Part shown: one piece after another, positions 31,806-40,000 of the stretch
Layout: each line of letters opens with the position of its first letter
Numbering within the stretch: position 1 is the stretch's first letter
Assembly (NCBI GenBank): GCA_012295275.1
Contig: CM022667.1
Coordinates: 10,787,538-10,827,537 of the forward strand
Reading direction: 5' to 3'
Source: Chrysomallon squamiferum
Lineage: Eukaryota; Mollusca; Gastropoda; Neomphalida; Peltospiridae
DNA length: 40,000 bases
Translations under genes and position numbers: made by a program
The notes under the pieces: model-generated
Databases searched by the model: none
Told to the model about the DNA's origin: nothing
What the model saw: only the letters and a program-made list of their open reading frames with translations

Positions 31806-32340
31806 TGAACAAAATGAAGAGAGATATAAATAAATAATTAAATAAATAAATAAATAAAAGATATTTCTTATTTGAAACGTAATAAATCCGGTTTAACTTT
31901 AAGCTTTACAAAAGAAAGAAAAAAAAAACCAAAAAAAACCCCCAACAACATATAAATATATCTTTTGTCAATATAAAACTATTTTCTTTTCTTTATTTCT
32001 TTTCTTTTTTTTTTTTTTTTTTTTCTTCTCCTTTCTCAGAAATACAGATTAAAAAAAATATTTCAACTATTCGCCGTTATCAGTATATAATGACGTTTTG
32101 ACCAAGCAAATACAGAGGAAATATAGATCATATTTCGTTAAGCGCTCCTAATTCAAAAGAAACTGACGGCGTTTTTGAAGGAGAGGCATCGTATATTAAT
32201 ACATTTTAGTCACGTGACGAAATGAATACCTGAAATCTGTGGCGCAGTTATGTACACCTATGTTTTGACGAATGGATATAAAAATATATGTTTACATTTT
32301 AGATCGTTGTTTTTTTTTTTTTTTTTTTTTTTTATATAAC
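31805..32340. other. Unique stretch with A and T runs
   Basis: AAAT at 31827-31858, A-rich at 31912-31945, T runs at 32005-32023 and 32310-32333. AGTCACGTGACG (32208-32219) lies in unique sequence at 32060-32290. No gene. Confidence 0.6.

Positions 32341-33136
<796 letters not shown>

Positions 33137-33206
<70 letters not shown>
33137..33206. repeat. (GA)n microsatellite
   Basis: A GA run that fades into purine-rich sequence to about 33265. Confidence 0.97.
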
Positions 33207-33210
<4 letters not shown>

Positions 33211-33339
33211 TGGGGAGAGGGAGGAGGAAGGGATATTGAGAGAATGAAAGAAAAGAAAGCTGGAAGAAGGGAAAACAGTATAATAAAGATGGTTGCAAAG
33301 AAAAGAAATATTGGTAATTGGCAAGATATAGTTTGTGTA

Positions 33340-33440
33340 TGTGTATGTGCGTGTGTGTGTGTGTGTGTGTGTGTATAAGCATGTCTGAGTATGTGTGTGT
33401 GTCTGTATAAGAGAGTTATATAGAAAGATAGATAGAGAAA

Positions 33441-33502
<62 letters not shown>

Positions 33503-33510
33503 GGTAGATA
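33340..33510. repeat. (TG)n, (GATA)n and (GACA)n block
   Basis: TG at 33350-33374, GATA at 33431-33460, then GACA at 33460-33502 and a return to GATA. GATA/GACA compounds of this type are the classic Bkm satellite pattern. Confidence 0.95.
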
Positions 33511-33599
33511 GATGGATATTGTGATGAAGACATTAGGTGATAATGGTTGCGTTTATTCCATGTGGGATACTAGGGATACAAACAGAGGACATGAGTGTA

Positions 33600-33603
<4 letters not shown>

Positions 33604-33693
<90 letters not shown>

Positions 33694-33865
33694 ACAGAAA
33701 GAGAGAAAGACATACAGACAGAAATATAGATAGACAGATAGACATACAGATAGATAGATAGTGACAGAGAGAGACAGAGAGACATTCGAGAGACACGCAG
33801 AGAGACAACTCGATTTTGAGACGTGACAATGCACACACAGACAAATACGGACAGCGACAGACAGA
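33604..33865. repeat. (GA)n with purine-rich tail
   Basis: A pure GA run (33604-33690), then imperfect AGAGA/CAGA/GATA sequence to 33865. The minus-strand Ser-Leu frames are artefacts. Confidence 0.95.
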
Positions 33866-33870
33866 AAGTT

Positions 33871-33899
33871 CAAAAAAAAAAAAAAAAAAAAAAAAAAAA
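33871..33899. repeat. Poly-A run
   Basis: Twenty-nine A residues. Confidence 0.97.
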
Positions 33900-34140
33900 G
33901 CAAATCCCAGGTGTTGTTCATAAGGTACTAAGACTGAAAACTAATCCTATGGTGCAATATTACATTAATCGTGAATCATACGTCCATTGACAACGTGCTA
34001 ATAAATATCGCCGGCATATTCAATATCGTGCAATGCAGGCGATGTCTGTTAATCTTTGAACAAACCGCTACGTGACGACTCGGGATTTGTCGTTTTTATT
34101 AAAATACACCCTGGACCTTTGCCTGTATATCAAAAGATTT
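33900..34140. promoter_or_regulatory. Unique island with HNF4-type DR1 and TCF-like sites
   Basis: TGGACCTTTGCC (34112-34123) is a strong match to the HNF4/RXR direct-repeat-1 site on the reverse strand. ATCTTTGAA, a TCF/LEF-type core, lies about 60 bp upstream near 34052. Several CpGs and no simple repeats. This is a candidate enhancer. Confidence 0.3.
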
Positions 34141-34223
34141 AATTTTTTTTTTTTTTTGACAATTTATTACAATGCAAAACCAAAAGTGCTTCAGCTTGCG
34201 TAGAGAGAATAAAAAAAAAAAAG

Positions 34224-34282
<59 letters not shown>

Positions 34283-34470
34283 CAACGTTTGCAAACAGAG
34301 TTCTTTTCAGGTGAAAAGTGGAAATAAAGAGCACGTGGTTTTTGCTAAGTCGCCGAAGTATTGCGACAAACTGAAGGACTTGACAGAAATGAAAGAGACG
34401 TTGTTGTAGATGTGTAGTATAACTAGACTGCTTGAGACGGGGTATCTGCTGTAAGATTATTAAAAAGATG
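34141..34470. repeat. T run, giant poly-A run and unique spacer
   Basis: T run at 34142-34157 and an A run of about 65 nt at 34211-34278, interrupted once by G, the longest homopolymer here. Unique sequence follows at 34280-34460 with CACGTG at 34332-34337. Confidence 0.9.
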
Positions 34471-34485
34471 TTTTGTTAAAAAAAA

Positions 34486-34560
34486 ATATATATATATCTA
34501 TATATATATATAGATATATATATATAATAATGTATCCTTGTTTATTATATATATATATAT
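34486..34560. repeat. (TA)n with perfect hairpin
   Basis: A TA-rich tract. Arms 34516-34530 and 34542-34556 (ATATATATATAATAA and its complement) form a 15-bp perfect stem around the non-repetitive 11-nt loop TGTATCCTTGT. Another TA palindrome lies just upstream around 34487-34515. Confidence 0.85.
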
Positions 34561-34676
34561 TAAGATTCAAAAGCTTTGTAGTGAAGTACGGAATCGATAA
34601 CGATGGTTATCGATACTTACAATATTTCGTTTGTTGTGTGTGTGCGTGTGTGTTTGTGTGATAAAATAATTAACGT

Positions 34677-35095
34677 ACAAAAAGAAAAAAAAAAAACTAA
34701 AAGACAAAAACAAAAACAAAAAGAAGAAGAAAAACAGAGATATAAACAAACACAGATGACAAAGATTTTAAGACAAACAAGGAGAAAAAAGAGGTGGGGA
34801 ATATATAGAGAGAGGGGGAAGAAACAGAGGGAAGAGAATGGGAGAAAGAGAAAGAAAGAAAAAAGAGATAGAAAGAATAAATTGGATGGATAGAAAGAGA
34901 AAATGATGAGAGGAGAGAAGGAGAAAAGGGAACTGATGGAAGAACGAAGAAAAACGATGAGAATAAATTCGATGGAAAGAAAAACAAACGATAAAGACAG
35001 AAAAAGGAAAAACAACGATAAAGAACGAAGGAAAACGATGAGATAGAAAGAAGGAAAACAAACGATAAAGAAAGGAGAACAATGAGATAGACAGA
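34677..35095. repeat. Polypurine domain (GAAA/GGA-rich)
   Basis: About 420 bp almost free of pyrimidine runs on the plus strand, with AAAGA, GGAGA and GATAGAAAG units. The three minus-strand frames (up to 164 codons, Phe/Ser/Leu-rich) come from the polypyrimidine strand and are artefacts. Confidence 0.9.
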
Positions 35096-35450
35096 GTCGT
35101 ATGACAATAATAAATGTCTGTAATAACTTACATCGGGGAAACTAGAATATTGAATAAATGCCGTAATAACTAATTGCATTCTTCTCCTCACAAAACATAT
35201 TAATATATCAAACCCACACTCCGCCCCTAACTGATATATTTATTTTAAAATGACCTCTACCTCGTTAAAAGTGCATTTTACATGTCACAATTAGGGTATG
35301 TCACGAACTATAACGATTCATGCAAAACAAATCACTAAATCGTATGTAGACGTTGAATTTTTTTTTTCTTATGAAGATTATTAACTGTATGTGTATCAAC
35401 GGTGTAGGGGAAAATAAACGACTATTAAATAATTATCTGTCTTGAACATT
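35096..35450. other. Unique AT-rich stretch
   Basis: No simple repeats and no gene. Confidence 0.5.
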
Positions 35451-36270
35451 CTGAATGTTTCTTTAGTTATGTTTCTTTTTTTTTTTGATTCAGTGTTATA
35501 ATTTATGAATTTAATATTATTCTGCCTGAATTTAGTATTATCTTAATGTAATATTCAGATATATATTTTTAAATTTTATTTTAGAATTTCCGAATTTAAT
35601 ATTAAATTAAACTGTTTGATTGATGTCCTAACTTTTTTATTTTAAAAAAAAAAAATTTTTTTGTCGAATTCTTTGGATAAAACTTCATTTCTCAAATTGT
35701 AATTTAAAATTTTTAAAGCTCATATCATTTTTCGTGAATTTAATATAAACATTCCTGAATTGTATGCTACATTTATATAATATTTGATTTCAGGAATCTT
35801 AGGCTAGTAAGAGTTTGTAACTTAATGTTTAGATTTAGAGTTTGTCTATACTTTATTTTTGTCTAAACCATATGATCTAACCGTTTAAACCGTCTAAAAT
35901 AACTATTAAAATTGAAATCTTTTAAAGTGACCTTCATAACTATTCCTTCATTTATTTTTTCTTTAGTTCCTTCCTTCATGCATTCGTTCATTCTTTCATT
36001 TATTCTTATTCAAACAGATCTGGAATTTTAAATTAATAAAAATCCTCAATTTTAACATTCGAGAATACTGACTATAAAAATCTACTTATCAGTTCAGGAA
36101 GCATAATATTATTATTCGTGGATCCTATACCCTTTATATATTAAATTCATTAATTCTAATTTTAAATTCATGGATCCTAATATGAATTTTTTTTTTTTAA
36201 ATTCTAATATCAAATTCACGAATTCTAATATTAAATTCACGAATCCCTATATTGAACGGACTAATCCTCA
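35451..36270. repeat. AT-rich stretch with recurring GAATTTAATATTA motif
   Basis: GAATTTAATATTA-like motifs recur near 35514, 35591 and 35738. Their reverse complement (TAATATTAAATTC) recurs at 36140-36250. The rest is AT-rich unique sequence. This suggests an old AT-rich repeat family in both orientations. Confidence 0.5.
36141..36251. repeat. 21-bp tandem repeat
   Basis: Units at 36141-36161, 36162-36182, 36210-36230 and 36231-36251 follow TTAAATTCACGAATTCTAATA with few changes. A T-run-disrupted unit lies between the second and third. Confidence 0.8.
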
Positions 36271-36529
36271 AGAAATATTTCTAAGAAAAACTTTATTTTA
36301 TTTTATTTTTATTTATTTTTTATTTTTTCTTCTTTCCAGGCGGCTCTTGAATTGGCATATGTTAAGAATTTACAAAATTCAGAGAAACGATTAATCTGAA
36401 CACGTGTGCTGAAAACCCGTTTTGAACTCAAAACTTAACATTGCCATAAATTAGAATGGTTTTTTTACGATCTCGCCATTTAAATAGCTTTGCTAATAAT
36501 TAAGGACTTTTTATATATTGCATGAATAT
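36271..36529. other. Unique AT-rich spacer
   Basis: TTTA-rich at 36290-36330, then unique with CACGTG at 36401-36406. No gene. Confidence 0.5.
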
Positions 36530-36970
36530 TAGAAGAGAACGAAGGAAGAAATAAAGAAAGGGAAGAATTGAAAGAAGGTTTAATAAATAAATTTTAAAGG
36601 TGAAATTGATCAATGATGAAAGGAGCCAAAGAAAGTACAAGAATAGAAAGAATGATGATAAATAGTAAGACAGAGAGAGAGAAAATAAAATGATTGTGTT
36701 ATAGATAGTAAAACGAACAAACTGGTAAGGGGAGAGAGAGAAGAAAGACAAAAAGAAAAAGAAGAAGCGAAAGTTAGAAAGAAAGAAAGAGCAAAAGGAT
36801 AAAGTGAAATAAACAGAGAGAAACAAAGATAGAAAAACTGAGCGAGAAGGAGATATAAACAGAGAGAGAAAGAAAGAGAAGAGAAAAATGTACTTACATA
36901 AACACAGAAAGAGGTGGAGAGAGAGAAAAAAGAAGAAAAGAAAATGAGACATAAAATGAAAGAGAGAGAG

Positions 36971-37019
<49 letters not shown>

Positions 37020-37053
37020 AAAGAGAGAGAGAGAGAGAGAGATACAATAAGAG

Positions 37054-37110
<57 letters not shown>

Positions 37111-37165
37111 AGAGAGATAATAGATATAGTCAGAGAGAGAGAGAGAGAGAGAGAAGGAGATTGCT
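36530..37165. repeat. Polypurine domain with (TA)n-(GA)n alternation
   Basis: About 630 bp of purine-rich plus strand (GAAAGA, GAGAGA). At 36972-37160 it alternates TA and GA runs twice. Minus-strand frames of 150 and 194 codons are artefacts of the Ser/Leu/Phe-coding pyrimidine strand. Confidence 0.92.
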
Positions 37166-37560
37166 AAAACAACACTTAGTGAGTTTTCTATCAAACTTTC
37201 AGTAAATAAAATAAGTGTTTAATTCACCCAGTGAGAGATAATTTGTTTCACATGTTCAGAAAACTTTCACTGGAAACAATAAAAACTGAAGTTTCGCGCA
37301 CGTGCCGTATGTTTAATCGCGAACGAAATGATGCCATATTTTTTTTTCTGCCAAATTTCACTGGCAGCACGAACCATAAAACATATTTTGGCTCTATCGT
37401 TTAGGACGTAATATTGTGAAAGTGACGAGCTTCATTAGCGGAAAATACGGGTCTTGTGCCTTTAAATAAGCTCGTAATTTATGCCCGTGTGATTTCGTAT
37501 GCAGGCAGACCTTATGAATATTAATTAGTTTGTTAAAGAAGTATGGTGAAAATTTGTTTC
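37166..37560. promoter_or_regulatory. Candidate conserved non-coding island
   Basis: About 390 bp unique, with CpGs and no frame of note. It contains GCGCACGTGCCG (37296-37307), TGCCAAATTT and TGGCA around 37353-37371, CATTAGCGG near 37433 and TATTAATTAG near 37518. Confidence 0.25.
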
Positions 37561-37985
37561 TTTTATTTATTTTTTTATTTTTTTTTTTTTTTTCATCTAA
37601 AGGTTGAGGGCAAATAAGCTTTTTATGTTTGTGTGTGTGTGTGTTTGTGCTTTTGTGCGTGTGTATTATCTTGTATTTATTTGTTGTAGTTTTTGCCCTG
37701 GGATAAAAGTATTGTGTATTTTTTTTTTTTTATTTTTTTTTTTTATTATTATAACCAATTTTCCTTTCTTATATCTTTCATCGTTAATTTCTTTCTTTCG
37801 CTTTTTTCATTTTTCTTCCTTCCTTCCATTGTTGTACTCTCTTTCATTCTTCTTCTTCTTCTGTTTTTTTTTAACTTTTCTTTTTTAATTTTTCATTCCT
37901 CTTTTTTTGTTCTTTCTATTATTATTATTATTTTTTTTTTTTTTTTGTTGTTTTTTTTTTCTTCGGGCAGTGAAACGAAAACGTA
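37560..37985. repeat. T-rich low-complexity block
   Basis: T runs at 37570-37593, 37718-37745 and 37930-37960, plus TG and CTT runs. Phe-rich frames are artefacts. Confidence 0.9.
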
Positions 37986-38366
37986 TTCAACTGTGTAATA
38001 TTTGAAAAAATTATACAACAATTAGTGACAAAAAGAAAAAAAAAAAAAGGAAAGAGTTAAATTGCAGGCCATTACTGAATATAAATGATCATCATAATTT
38101 ATGTTGTTAAAACAAAGGCAATTATACTTTTATCACGTGAAATAAAACTGCCATATCTTTTTTCTTCATAATGTCGTTAGAATGACCTTTTACATATAAA
38201 TCATAAAATGAAATGTACTTAAAACAAGCAAACAAACAAACAAGTGAGTAAATAAATAAATTAATAAATTAACAACTAAATAAACGAACAAGTAAATAAT
38301 GTAATATAATAAACACATTTATAATATACTTGTATGTTTTTGTGTATCAATCTGTCTCTCTATTTG

Positions 38367-38368
<2 letters not shown>
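37986..38368. other. Unique AT-rich stretch
   Basis: TCACGTGA at 38133-38140 and CAAA/AAAT units at 38224-38270. No gene. Confidence 0.5.
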
Positions 38369-38431
<63 letters not shown>

Positions 38432-38460
38432 CAATAATAATGACGATGATGATGCTAATA
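38369..38460. repeat. (AAT)n then (GAT)n
   Basis: A perfect AAT run (38369-38422) with GAT/GAC variants to 38457. Confidence 0.96.

Positions 38461-40000
<1,540 letters not shown>

Noticed and set aside
34697-37194. Long minus-strand frames (164, 150 and 194 codons) that look like hydrophobic membrane proteins
   Set aside because: Phe/Ser/Leu content follows from polypyrimidine DNA; all three frames are open, which a real gene would not show.

Overview
The window reads as intergenic or deep intronic DNA of an animal. I found no protein-coding gene, rRNA or tRNA that the sequence supports. It is AT-rich and saturated with microsatellites: (GA)n/(CT)n up to about 210 bp, (TG)n/(CA)n up to about 200 bp, TATG, ATCT, GATA/GACA, AAAT and AAT/ACT/AGT blocks, plus about twenty A or T runs of 18 nt or more. 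Nearly every long open frame is translated microsatellite. This repeat style, with CpG still common in the unique islands, fits an invertebrate with lightly methylated intergenic DNA. A mollusc, perhaps a cephalopod, is my best guess, but that is inference and no marker gene confirms it.

Layout: 0-4 kb holds TATG, GA/TA, ATTC and AAAT repeats with short unique patches. 4.1-5 kb is a purine-rich GA block around a 183-bp interspersed repeat; an inverted copy about 96% identical lies at 12.37-12.55 kb. 6.5-7.5 kb is an old, diverged tandem array (about 71-72 bp unit). 8-12 kb mixes AGT/AAT blocks with unique islands rich in homeodomain, POU, forkhead, CRE and CCAAT matches. 13.5-13.8 kb is a GC-richer unique island. 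15.37-16.05 kb is a second diverged tandem array (about 96 bp spacing). 17.5-20.9 kb is the richest stretch of unique CpG-containing sequence: a promoter-like motif cluster, a 38-bp tandem duplication carrying CACGTG and TGACGTCA sites, a YY1-like site, and islands at 20.0-20.4 and 20.6-20.9 kb. 24.7-25.8 kb holds a unique island followed by eight diverged units of a composite motif (GACGCCATTATT then ACATCCGG, about 24 nt per core). 27-40 kb alternates very long GA/CT/TG tracts, trinucleotide blocks, polypurine domains (34.7-35.1 and 36.5-37.2 kb) and unique patches.

What stands out is not genes but structured non-coding DNA: the 25.2-25.5 kb motif array, the strong excess of the palindrome TCACGTGA, the duplicated E-box/CRE unit, the two degenerate tandem arrays and the inverted repeat pair. 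These are candidates for regulatory DNA or uncharacterised repeats. Their function cannot be settled from one sequence; cross-species alignment, chromatin and transcript data would decide it.
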